Below, piece after piece: positions 1-6,978 of a DNA stretch of 64,000 bases (positions are counted from its first letter, which is position 1; each line of letters starts with the position of its first letter). Where the stretch lies: NCBI RefSeq assembly GCF_001905445.1, contig NZ_LIVQ01000002.1, forward strand, positions 124,001 to 188,000, given 5' to 3'. This DNA comes from Streptomyces sp. CB00455 (lineage in GTDB: Bacteria > Actinomycetota > Actinomycetes > Streptomycetales > Streptomycetaceae). Below the pieces are notes generated by a model that saw nothing but the letters and a program-made list of their open reading frames with translations, had not been told where the DNA came from and searched no databases. A program made the translations under genes and the position numbers.

Positions 1-156
1 CGTGCTGATGTGGTGGGCGCCCATCTGGCGGGCCCGGCGGTTGACCTGGCGGGCGAGTTCGCCCTTCGACCAGCCGCTGCGGACGAACCACGAGGTCAGC
101 CGGTCATTGCGGTCGGCGGAACCGTCGTCCGTTCCGCTTGCGCCGTTGCCGCTCAC
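1..156 (-). CDS. nsdA: NsdA, negative regulator of differentiation (N-terminal part only)
   Basis: Only the first 52 codons are present; the gene runs off the left edge. The GTG start at 156 has a GGGGG ribosome site seven bases upstream. After a Ser/Gly/Asp-rich tip the peptide contains TSWFVRSGWSKGELARQV followed by an Arg-rich helix, which I recognise as the start of Streptomyces NsdA, a TPR-containing cytoplasmic protein. In S. coelicolor loss of NsdA raises antibiotic production and sporulation, so it acts as a repressor of development. Its place next to the Prim-Pol-like gene and ftsY matches the S. coelicolor order. The C-terminal TPR region cannot be checked here. Confidence 0.85.
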   Translation of the reverse strand, partial: MSGNGASGTDDGSADRNDRLTSWFVRSGWSKGELARQVNRRARQMGAHHIST

Positions 157-554
157 TGGAACGCCCCCATCCGCTCAGCATCTTCCACACGAAACCTTGG
201 CGCGGGCGGCGAGCCCCGCCGGGGACCTTCACAAGTCCTCCACGCATTGCCTCCGGCATACCCACGCTCGATACGCCATTGGGGTTCGTGCACTGAAAGT
301 AATCCTACGATCACCCCTCCAGCGAGGTCGATCCCGCAAACGCCACCATTCGCCACCCCTTCGAATGAAGTCGCCACCGGCCAGGCGCGATTCACTTGAC
401 ACCACGGCGAAAAGGATCGGGTGCACAGGAGTGCGCACGGGGCGCGCGCGGCGAGGAGTGCGCCGGGCGGCAGTGGAGGTCCCCCGGCGGCGACGGGCGC
501 AGCCGGGCGCGCCGACGTCGTAACCACCGGCGCGTCCGACCCGTTGGAGGGGGC
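157..554. other. Intergenic region between divergent nsdA and a Prim-Pol-like gene
   Basis: This stretch of about 400 bases carries no convincing gene on either strand. It should hold the promoters of nsdA (leftward) and the rightward gene at 555. A TTGACA -35-like hexamer lies at 396-401 on the plus strand, but no good -10 follows at the usual spacing. No strong hairpin or long palindrome was seen. Confidence 0.5.
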
Positions 555-1229
555 ATGGGCATGGGCTTCACGATCGGCGGCAGCCGCGGCACCAGGGAGT
601 TCCGTTCCGGCTCCCGGCGCCGGGGCCGGACCTCGGAGTGCACGGCGGTGGCGGAGTACACCGGGCTGTGGGGCTGGGACGTGGTCCCCGGCGCCCGGGC
701 CGCGGGCCCGTCCCGGGACTGCTCCTGCGGGGACGCGCGGTGCGCCGCCCCCGGGGCGCACCCACTGCCCTTCGCCCCCACCGTCAAGGCCGGGGCCACC
801 CTCGACGAGGTCGCAGGCGCCTGGGGCGATTATCCGGGCGCCGCGGCGCTGCTGCCGGTGGGCGGCTCCTTCGACGTCATCGAGGTGTCCGAGGAGGCCG
901 GCCGGCGCGCGCTGGTGCGCCTGGAGCGGATGGGCCTGCCGCTCGGGCCGGTCATCGTGACGCCGGACGGGCGGGCGCAGTTCTTCGTGGCTCCGGGAGC
1001 GGCGGTAGAGCTGCCGCGGCTGCTCTACCGGATGGGCTGGGACGACGCCGACCTCGACCTGCGGGCGCTGGGCCGGGGCTCCTTCGTGACGGCTCCGCCC
1101 TCGGACCGGGCCGGACTGGGCAGGGCCGGATGGCTGCGGCCGCCGGCCCTCGACACGGCCGGCGGTCCCCCGCAGGCGCGGCTGCTGCTGGGCACGCTCG
1201 CCTACATCTGCCACCGCCTGCGCCGCTAG
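555..1229 (+). CDS. Hypothetical protein resembling a bifunctional primase/polymerase N-terminal domain
   Basis: A 224-residue protein. The ATG at 555 is chosen because GGAGGGGG precedes it; a second ATG lies two codons later. After a basic N-terminus it has GLWGWDVVPG, then a Cys-rich segment (CSCGDARCAAPGAHPL), a layout like the opening of Prim-Pol domains, where a Cys-containing loop precedes a PG-x-HP motif. The expected catalytic acidic pair is only loosely present (FDVIEV, residues ~115-120), so polymerase activity is doubtful. The equivalent S. coelicolor gene beside nsdA is, as I recall, annotated hypothetical. It is transcribed alone towards ftsY and ends just before a convergent terminator. 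Confidence 0.6.
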   Translation: MGMGFTIGGSRGTREFRSGSRRRGRTSECTAVAEYTGLWGWDVVPGARAAGPSRDCSCGDARCAAPGAHPLPFAPTVKAGATLDEVAGAWGDYPGAAALLPVGGSFDVIEVSEEAGRRALVRLERMGLPLGPVIVTPDGRAQFFVAPGAAVELPRLLYRMGWDDADLDLRALGRGSFVTAPPSDRAGLGRAGWLRPPALDTAGGPPQARLLLGTLAYICHRLRR

Positions 1230-1280
1230 ATGTATTGATCACGAGCGTTCCCCGCTCCGCCGCCGCTCGCCACGCACACA

Positions 1281-1324
1281 GCCGGGTGCCCCCGGGTTCC
1301 TGGCGGAACGCGGGGGCACCCGGC
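1281..1324. terminator. Bidirectional terminator between the Prim-Pol-like gene and ftsY
   Basis: Arms 1281-1300 and 1305-1324 pair over 20 bases with one mismatch around a TGGC loop. It lies between converging genes and can serve both. There is no marked T-run, as is common in Streptomyces. Confidence 0.75.
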
Positions 1325-1345
1325 CCGGTATGCGACCAGTCGGGC

Positions 1346-2569
1346 TCAGTCGCCGATGAGGGCGTCCACGAACGCCTCCGGCTCGAAGGGCGCAAGGTCG
1401 TCCGGGCCCTCGCCCAGCCCGATCAGCTTGACCGGGACACCCAGCTCGCGCTGGACGGCGACGACGATGCCGCCCTTGGCGGTGCCGTCGAGCTTCGTCA
1501 GCACGATGCCGGTGATGTCCACGACCTCGGCGAAGACGCGGGCCTGAGTCAGGCCGTTCTGGCCGGTGGTGGCGTCCAGCACCAGCAGGATCTCGTCCAG
1601 CGGGCCGTGCTTCTCCACGACGCGCTTGACCTTGCCGAGCTCGTCCATGAGCCCGGTCTTGGTGTGCAGGCGGCCGGCGGTGTCGATGAGCACCACGTCG
1701 GCGCCCTCGGCGATGCCCTCCTTGACCGCGTCGTAGGCGATCGAGGCCGGGTCGCCGCCCTCGGGGCCGCGCACGGTGCGGGCGCCGACGCGCTCGCCCC
1801 AGGTTTGGAGCTGGTCGGCGGCGGCGGCGCGGAAGGTGTCAGCCGCTCCCAGGACCACGCTGCGCCCGTCGGCGACGAGCACGCGGGCCAGCTTGCCGGT
1901 GGTGGTGGTCTTGCCGGTGCCGTTGACGCCGACGACCATGACGACGGCCGGGGTGTCGACGCCGCTCTCGGTCTTCACGGCGCGGTCGAAGTCGGTGCCG
2001 ACCAGGGTCAGCAGCTCCTCCTTGAGCAGGGTGCGCAGGTCCGCCGGGGTGCGGGTGCCGAGCACCCGGACCCGCTCGCGGAGCCGCTCGACCAGTTCCT
2101 GGGTCGGCACGACGCCGACGTCGGCGATGAGGAGGGTCTCCTCGATCTCCTCCCAGGTGTCCTCGTCGAGGTGCTCACGGGAGAGCAGCGTGAGCAGCCC
2201 CTTGCCGAGGGAGTTCTGCGAGCGCGCGAGGCGGGCGCGCAGCCGGACCAGGCGGCCGGCGGTGGGCTCGGGCACCTCGATCGAGGGCGCGGGCGGCGCC
2301 TCGACGACCGGGTCCTCGACGGCGGTCGGGGTGGCGAGGGCGGCCTCCGCGTCGGGGAGGCCCACCTCCTCGATGGTGCGGCGCGGCTCTTGTGCCGTCG
2401 GTGCGGCGTCCTCCCCCACCTGGGGTTCGGCGGGCGGGGCAGTGATGGTCGGCGTGCTCGACGGCGCCGGGGGCGGCAGCTGCTTCTTCTTGCGGCTGCT
2501 GACCACGAGCCCGCTGATCGCGCCGACCGCGACCAGGGCGATGACTACGGCAAGGATGAGGATTTCCAT
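1346..2569 (-). CDS. ftsY: Signal recognition particle receptor FtsY
   Basis: SRP receptor GTPase of 407 residues that delivers ribosome-nascent chain complexes to the Sec translocon. The ATG at 2569 is preceded by GGGGTGG and gives a hydrophobic N-terminal segment (residues 2-24) followed by a KKK stop-transfer. Next come a Pro/Glu-rich A domain (~30-120) and the NG domain, with the P-loop GVNGTGKTTTTG at ~212, DTAGRLHT at ~295 and TKLDGTAKGG at ~356. A longer in-frame extension upstream lacks a ribosome site. The N-terminal membrane anchor is typical of actinobacterial FtsY and of normal length for the family. Confidence 0.97.
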   Translation of the reverse strand: MEILILAVVIALVAVGAISGLVVSSRKKKQLPPPAPSSTPTITAPPAEPQVGEDAAPTAQEPRRTIEEVGLPDAEAALATPTAVEDPVVEAPPAPSIEVPEPTAGRLVRLRARLARSQNSLGKGLLTLLSREHLDEDTWEEIEETLLIADVGVVPTQELVERLRERVRVLGTRTPADLRTLLKEELLTLVGTDFDRAVKTESGVDTPAVVMVVGVNGTGKTTTTGKLARVLVADGRSVVLGAADTFRAAAADQLQTWGERVGARTVRGPEGGDPASIAYDAVKEGIAEGADVVLIDTAGRLHTKTGLMDELGKVKRVVEKHGPLDEILLVLDATTGQNGLTQARVFAEVVDITGIVLTKLDGTAKGGIVVAVQRELGVPVKLIGLGEGPDDLAPFEPEAFVDALIGD

Positions 2570-2661
2570 AACCACCCCAGTATCAGCCACCGGGCGGCTC
2601 GCGGGGCGGGGCCCGCGCACACGGAGCGCGGGTGGGCACTTACAGGGCATTAAGCCGCTGT

Positions 2662-2688
2662 TTGTACTTTTAATGGCGAACCTACGAT
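2662..2688 (+). promoter_or_regulatory. Possible promoter of the NCS1 permease gene
   Basis: An AT-rich patch contains TTGTAC (2662-2667) and TACGAT (2683-2688) with a 15-base spacer, or 16 if the -35 is read one base earlier. It lies about 40 bases upstream of the permease start. The spacing is slightly short, so this is tentative. Confidence 0.3.
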
Positions 2689-2727
2689 GATGGGCGACTC
2701 CCCTCCCCTGCCACCACGGAGTACCGC

Positions 2728-4206
2728 ATGCCTGCCGAGCCCGCCGACGGCGCGACGGAGACCGCAACCGAGACCGGGACCGGGGCCGAGACCCGCGGTC
2801 TGGAGCCCGTCCCGGACGGCGAGCGCACCGGCAGGGTCCGGGAGCTCGTGCCCACCTGGGTGGCCGCCAACATCAGCGTGCTGCTGCTCACCATGGGCGC
2901 CGGGCTGGTGATCTTCAACAAGCTCAACATCTGGCAGGTGCTGGTCGTCGCGGTCGCCGCGCCGGTGGTCTCGTACGGGATCGTCGGTCTGATATCCATC
3001 GCCGGCAAGCGGGGCGGCGCCCCGGGCATGGCCCTGTCGCGGGCGGTCTTCGGGCAGCGCGGCAACCTCTTCCCCGGCGCGCTGATCTGGGTGGCGAGGT
3101 GGGGCTGGGAGACCATCAACGCCGTCAGCGGCGCCTACGCCGTCCTGACCGTGCTCGACCTGCTCTTCGGCGTCGAGAGCAGCACCCCGCTCATCGTCGT
3201 CACCCTGCTGTTCTTCGTGGGCTGCACCTTCGTGGTCTCGGGTCTCGGCATCAAGGCGCTGCGCGTCTGCTCCACGTGGTCGACGTACCTCTTCGGCGGC
3301 TTCAGCGTGCTCGTCCTCGGCTACCTGCTCTTCACCACCGACTGGGCCGCCGTCTTCGACAAGCCGGTCGGTTCCACCGCGATGATGGTCGCGGGCATCG
3401 GCACCATCGCTGCGGGCGGCATCAGCTGGGTGCCCTCCGGTCCGGACTTCACCCGCTACCTGCCCCGCACCGCCTCGTCCAAGGGCATGGTCGGTGCGAC
3501 GATCGGCGGCGCCGGGGTGGTCGTGCTCCCCATGGTCCTGATGGGTGCGGTCATGGCCGTCGCCACCCCGGACCTGGCCACGGCGCAGGACCCGGTCTCC
3601 TTCATCGGCGAGCTGCTGCCGACCTGGATCGCGGTGCCGTACCTGCTCATCGCGGTCGTCGGCATGCTGCTGATCAACTCGATGTCCATGTACTCGGCCG
3701 GCTTCACCGCGCAGACCCTCGGCATCAAGGTCCCGCGCGCCGCCGCGGTCAGCGTCAACGCCGTCATCAGCCTGGTCTTCGGCTTCCTGCTCATGGTGGT
3801 CGCGACCAGCTTCTTCGGCTCCTTCATTTCCTTCCTGACCCTGCTGGCCGTGGCCTTCTCCGCCTGGATCGGCGTCTTCGGCGTGGACATGCTGCGCCGC
3901 ACGTCCTACGACGGTCCCGCGCTGCTGGACACCACGCCCGGCAGCGCCTACTGGTACCGGGGCGGCTACGCCTGGCAGGCGATGACCGCCTGGGCCGTGG
4001 CCCTGGTCGTCGGCCTGCTGTTCACCCGCGTCGACTGGTTCGCCGGTCCGCTCGCCTCGACCTGGACCGGGCGCAACGGCCTCGGCTGGGTGGCCGGGAT
4101 CGTGACCTCGGGCGTGCTGTACGCCGTACTGCCGCGCACGGCCGCCCGGCCCCCGGCCGGCGCGGACGCCGCAGTGCGCGAGCCCGCCGGATCCCTGTCC
4201 AACTGA
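2728..4206 (+). CDS. NCS1-family purine/cytosine-type permease
   Basis: A 492-residue integral membrane protein of the nucleobase:cation symporter-1 family, which imports cytosine, purines, hydantoins or related bases with a cation. The charged N-terminus (1-42) is followed by about twelve hydrophobic segments starting VAANISVLLLTMGAGLVIF. NCS1-like motifs include APGMALSRAVFGQRGN in the first third, SWVPSGPDFTRYLPR near the middle and YWYRGGYAWQAM near the end. The ATG at 2728 follows an ACGGAG site. A hairpin that covers the next gene's ribosome site lies immediately downstream. The substrate cannot be read from sequence. A second NCS1 permease lies at 61255-62670. Confidence 0.9.
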   Translation: MPAEPADGATETATETGTGAETRGLEPVPDGERTGRVRELVPTWVAANISVLLLTMGAGLVIFNKLNIWQVLVVAVAAPVVSYGIVGLISIAGKRGGAPGMALSRAVFGQRGNLFPGALIWVARWGWETINAVSGAYAVLTVLDLLFGVESSTPLIVVTLLFFVGCTFVVSGLGIKALRVCSTWSTYLFGGFSVLVLGYLLFTTDWAAVFDKPVGSTAMMVAGIGTIAAGGISWVPSGPDFTRYLPRTASSKGMVGATIGGAGVVVLPMVLMGAVMAVATPDLATAQDPVSFIGELLPTWIAVPYLLIAVVGMLLINSMSMYSAGFTAQTLGIKVPRAAAVSVNAVISLVFGFLLMVVATSFFGSFISFLTLLAVAFSAWIGVFGVDMLRRTSYDGPALLDTTPGSAYWYRGGYAWQAMTAWAVALVVGLLFTRVDWFAGPLASTWTGRNGLGWVAGIVTSGVLYAVLPRTAARPPAGADAAVREPAGSLSN

Positions 4207-4222
4207 CGCCACGTCAGCTAAC

Positions 4223-4262
4223 GTCCCCCTTCGCCCGCCACCCGCATTCGGCGAAGGGGGAC
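4223..4262 (+). promoter_or_regulatory. Hairpin enclosing the ribosome-binding site of the LLM oxidoreductase gene
   Basis: Perfect 13-base arms at 4223-4235 and 4250-4262 flank a 14-base loop. The 3' arm contains AAGGGGGA, the evident ribosome site of the ATG at 4268. Folding would hide that site, and the same hairpin could also terminate transcription coming from the permease gene. Confidence 0.6.
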
Positions 4263-4267
4263 TCTCC

Positions 4268-5254
4268 ATGCCCATCACCGTGGCCCGGTTCAACCTCGTC
4301 GACCCGAACGGCACCCCCGAGTCCCTCTCCGCCCGCTACAGGGCGGCGCTGGAGATGGCCCGCTACGCCGACGACCGCGGGGTGGACACCGTCCAGACCG
4401 AGGAGCACCACGGCACGGACAACAACTGGCTGCCCTCCCCCTTCGCCTTCGCGGGCGCCGTCCTCGGCGCCACCCGCCGGATCGCGGTCACCGTCTCGGC
4501 GATCATCGGCCCGCTGTACGACCCGCTGAAGGCCGCCGAGGACATCGCCGTACTGGACCTGCTGAGCGCGGGACGTCTCGTCACCGTCGCGGGCATCGGC
4601 TACCGGCCCGAGGAGTACGAGCAGCACGGCGTGGAGTGGGGCCGGCGCGGCCGGCTCCAGGACGAGCTGCTGGAGACCCTGCTGAAGGCGTGGACCGGTG
4701 AACCCTTCGCGTTCCGCGGCCGCACCGTGCGGGTCACCCCCCGCCCCTTCACCCGGCCGCACCCGCTGCTCCTGGTCGGCGGGAGTTCCCGGGCGGCGGC
4801 GCGGCGCGCGGCGCGGCTCGGGCTGCCCTTCTTCCCCAGCGCGCACCTGCCGGAGCTGGAGGCGTACTACCGGGAGCAGCTCGCGGAACACGGCACGGAG
4901 GGCTTCTGCATGATGCCGGCCGCCCAGACCCCGCTGTTGCACATCGCGGAGGATCCCGACCGGGTCTGGGCCGAGCACGGCGAGCGGTTCCTGCACGAGG
5001 CGGCCGCCTATGCCTCCTGGCAGTCGAAGGACATCCGCAGCGCCGTGCGGTCGGGCGCGCGCTCGGTGGCGCAGCTGCGGGCGGAGGGCGTGTACCGGAT
5101 CCTCACGCCGGACGAGGCGCTGGTGTACGCGCGGGGCGCCGGCGAGGCGGGCAACCTGGTCCTGCACCCGCTGTGCGGCGGGATGCCGCTGGACGAGGGC
5201 TGGCGCAGCCTGCACCTGCTGTGCGAACAGGTACTGCCCCGGCTCAGGGACTGA
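4268..5254 (+). CDS. LLM-class flavin-dependent oxidoreductase
   Basis: A 328-residue bacterial-luciferase-like monooxygenase (TIM barrel) using FMNH2 or F420. Visible features are VDTVQTEEHHG near residue 40, the GATRRIAVTVSAIIGPLYDP strand region, and AEDIAVLDLLSAGRLVTVAGIGYRPEEY, the classic LLM run from ~95 to 120, then LLVGGSS near 175. The start is fixed by AAGGGGGA six bases upstream, a site locked inside a perfect hairpin. It follows an NCS1 permease 61 bases away on the same strand, so a shared catabolic role is possible but unproven. The substrate is unknown. Confidence 0.88.
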   Translation: MPITVARFNLVDPNGTPESLSARYRAALEMARYADDRGVDTVQTEEHHGTDNNWLPSPFAFAGAVLGATRRIAVTVSAIIGPLYDPLKAAEDIAVLDLLSAGRLVTVAGIGYRPEEYEQHGVEWGRRGRLQDELLETLLKAWTGEPFAFRGRTVRVTPRPFTRPHPLLLVGGSSRAAARRAARLGLPFFPSAHLPELEAYYREQLAEHGTEGFCMMPAAQTPLLHIAEDPDRVWAEHGERFLHEAAAYASWQSKDIRSAVRSGARSVAQLRAEGVYRILTPDEALVYARGAGEAGNLVLHPLCGGMPLDEGWRSLHLLCEQVLPRLRD

Positions 5255-5266
5255 GCCGGGGCAGTA
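5232..5266. terminator. Convergent terminator between the LLM gene and glcP
   Basis: Perfect 15-base arms (5232-5246 and 5252-5266) flank the loop GGGAC. The 3' arm includes the LLM stop codon. It sits between converging genes and should act in both directions. Confidence 0.8.
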
Positions 5267-5294
5267 TCGAGGAGAGGGGTGGTGGCGGGGATGG

Positions 5295-6725
5295 TTACCC
5301 CATCTCCTCCAGCGCCTTGCCCTTGGTCTCCGGCACCCACATGAGGATGAAGGGGATCGAGAGCGCGGCGAAGACCGCGTAGATGACGTATGCCCCGGAC
5401 AGGCTCCAGTCGGCCAGCGACGGGAACGTGACGGTGATGACCCAGTTGGCGATCCACTGGGCGGAGGCGGCGACGCCGAGGGCGGCGGCGCGGATGCGGT
5501 TGGGGAACATCTCGCCGAGCAGCACCCAGACCACCACACCCCAGGACAGGGCGAAGAAGAGGACGAAGGAGTGCGCGGCGACCAGGGCGACCGTGCCCTG
5601 GGTGTCGGGCATGGTGATGTTGTCCCCGGTGCCCTCCTTGAAGGAGAACGCCCACGCGGCGACGCCGAGGGAGATCGCCATGCCTACGGAGCCGATGAGG
5701 GCGAGCGGCTTGCGGCCGAGCCGGTCCACGAAGATCATCGCGATCACCGTGCCGATGATGTTGATGATCGAGGTGGTGAAGGAGTAGAGGAACGAGCTGC
5801 TCGGGTCGATACCGACGGACTGCCACAGCGCGGAGCTGTAGTAGAAGATCACGTTGATGCCGACGAGCTGCTGGAAGACCGAGAGGCCGATGCCGATCCA
5901 GACGATGGGCAGGAAGGCGAAGCGCCCGCCGAGCAGGTCCTTGAAGGTCGACTTGTGCTCGCGGTGCATGGCGCGCTCGATCTCGGCCACGCGGGCGTCG
6001 GTGTCGATGCGCTCGCCCTCGACCTCGCGCAGGACGTCCTTGGCCTTCTCGGTGCGGCCGACGGAGATCAGGTACCGCGGGGACTCGGGGATCACGAAGG
6101 ACATGAGGCCGTAGAGGACGGCGGGGATGACCATCACGCCGAGCATCCACTGCCAGGCTTCCAGGCCGCCGATCTCGCCGCGCTGGTCGCCGTCGGCGAG
6201 GTTCAGGATGCCCCAGTTGACCAGCTGCGAGACGGCGATGCCGGTGACGATGGCCGCCTGCTGGAACGAGGCGAGCCGTCCGCGGTAGGCGGCCGGGGAG
6301 ACCTCGGCGATGTAGGCGGGGCCGATGACCGAGGCCATGCCGATGCCGAAGCCGCCGATGACGCGCCACATGGCGAGGTCCCAGAGGGCGAAGGGCAGGG
6401 CGGAGCCGATGGCGCTCACGGTGAACAGGGTGGCGGCGATCTGCATGCACCGGATACGGCCGATCCGGTCGGCGATGCGGCCGGCGGTGGCCGCGCCGAT
6501 CGCGCAGCCGATCAGGGCTGCCGCGATCACCTGCGCGAGGGTCCCCGAGCCCACGTCGAAGCGGTCCCGGATCGCGACGACGGCGCCGTTGATGACGGAG
6601 CTGTCGTAGCCGAAGAGGAAGCCGCCCATGGCCGCGGCCGCGGTGATGAAGATGACGTGCCCGAGGTGGTCGGGATGTGCCGCCCGGCCACCGCCTGACG
6701 CGGGTGCGTTCGCTGTGCTGGTCAA
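5295..6725 (-). CDS. glcP: Glucose permease GlcP (MFS sugar porter)
   Basis: A 476-residue major facilitator with twelve membrane segments that closely resembles Streptomyces GlcP, the glucose:proton symporter that replaces the glucose PTS in this genus. Sugar-porter motifs are GRIADRIGRIRCM after TM2 (~residue 87), the VIPESPRYLISVG loop, FQQLVGINVIFYY in TM7, FVDRLGRKPLALIG, and the terminal WVPETKGKALEE. The ATG at 6725 follows GGAGCG. It sits next to smc, as in S. coelicolor where glcP1 neighbours smc. The upstream region carries two CTTCA/TGAAG inverted repeats that may be operator sites. Confidence 0.95.
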   Translation of the reverse strand: MTSTANAPASGGGRAAHPDHLGHVIFITAAAAMGGFLFGYDSSVINGAVVAIRDRFDVGSGTLAQVIAAALIGCAIGAATAGRIADRIGRIRCMQIAATLFTVSAIGSALPFALWDLAMWRVIGGFGIGMASVIGPAYIAEVSPAAYRGRLASFQQAAIVTGIAVSQLVNWGILNLADGDQRGEIGGLEAWQWMLGVMVIPAVLYGLMSFVIPESPRYLISVGRTEKAKDVLREVEGERIDTDARVAEIERAMHREHKSTFKDLLGGRFAFLPIVWIGIGLSVFQQLVGINVIFYYSSALWQSVGIDPSSSFLYSFTTSIINIIGTVIAMIFVDRLGRKPLALIGSVGMAISLGVAAWAFSFKEGTGDNITMPDTQGTVALVAAHSFVLFFALSWGVVVWVLLGEMFPNRIRAAALGVAASAQWIANWVITVTFPSLADWSLSGAYVIYAVFAALSIPFILMWVPETKGKALEEMG

Positions 6726-6891
6726 GGTGCGCTCCTGGGCCCGGCGCCGACGGCGGGCGGTGAGGGGGTGTGCGGTGCTTCTGTGCTCGGGTACTCGTGC
6801 TCGGGTGCTTCCGTGCTCGTGTTCCTCCAGTGGCGCACAGCAAACTGTTCGCCACCACCTGAACGTCGAACCGGCACAGCAGAGCTTATGG

Positions 6892-6971
6892 CTTCACTTT
6901 ATGAAGTCAATAGCTCGTGAAGAACGCGTTACGGGGGTGCAATCCACTTCATCCGTTCACCTTTTGAAGTG
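6892..6971 (-). promoter_or_regulatory. Inverted repeats with TGAAG half-sites upstream of glcP
   Basis: Two inverted repeats share the same half-site: CTTCA, five bases, TGAAG at 6892-6906, and CACTTCA, thirteen bases, TGAAGTG at 6945-6971. A further lone TGAAG lies at 6918-6922. The region is AT-rich for this genome and lies between smc and glcP, so it is a candidate control region for sugar-dependent glcP expression. No regulator is assigned. Confidence 0.45.
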
Positions 6972-6978
6972 ATCTTGC

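Noticed and set aside
396..401. TTGACA promoter element upstream of the Prim-Pol-like gene
   Set aside because: No acceptable -10 at 16-19 bases; left as a note only.
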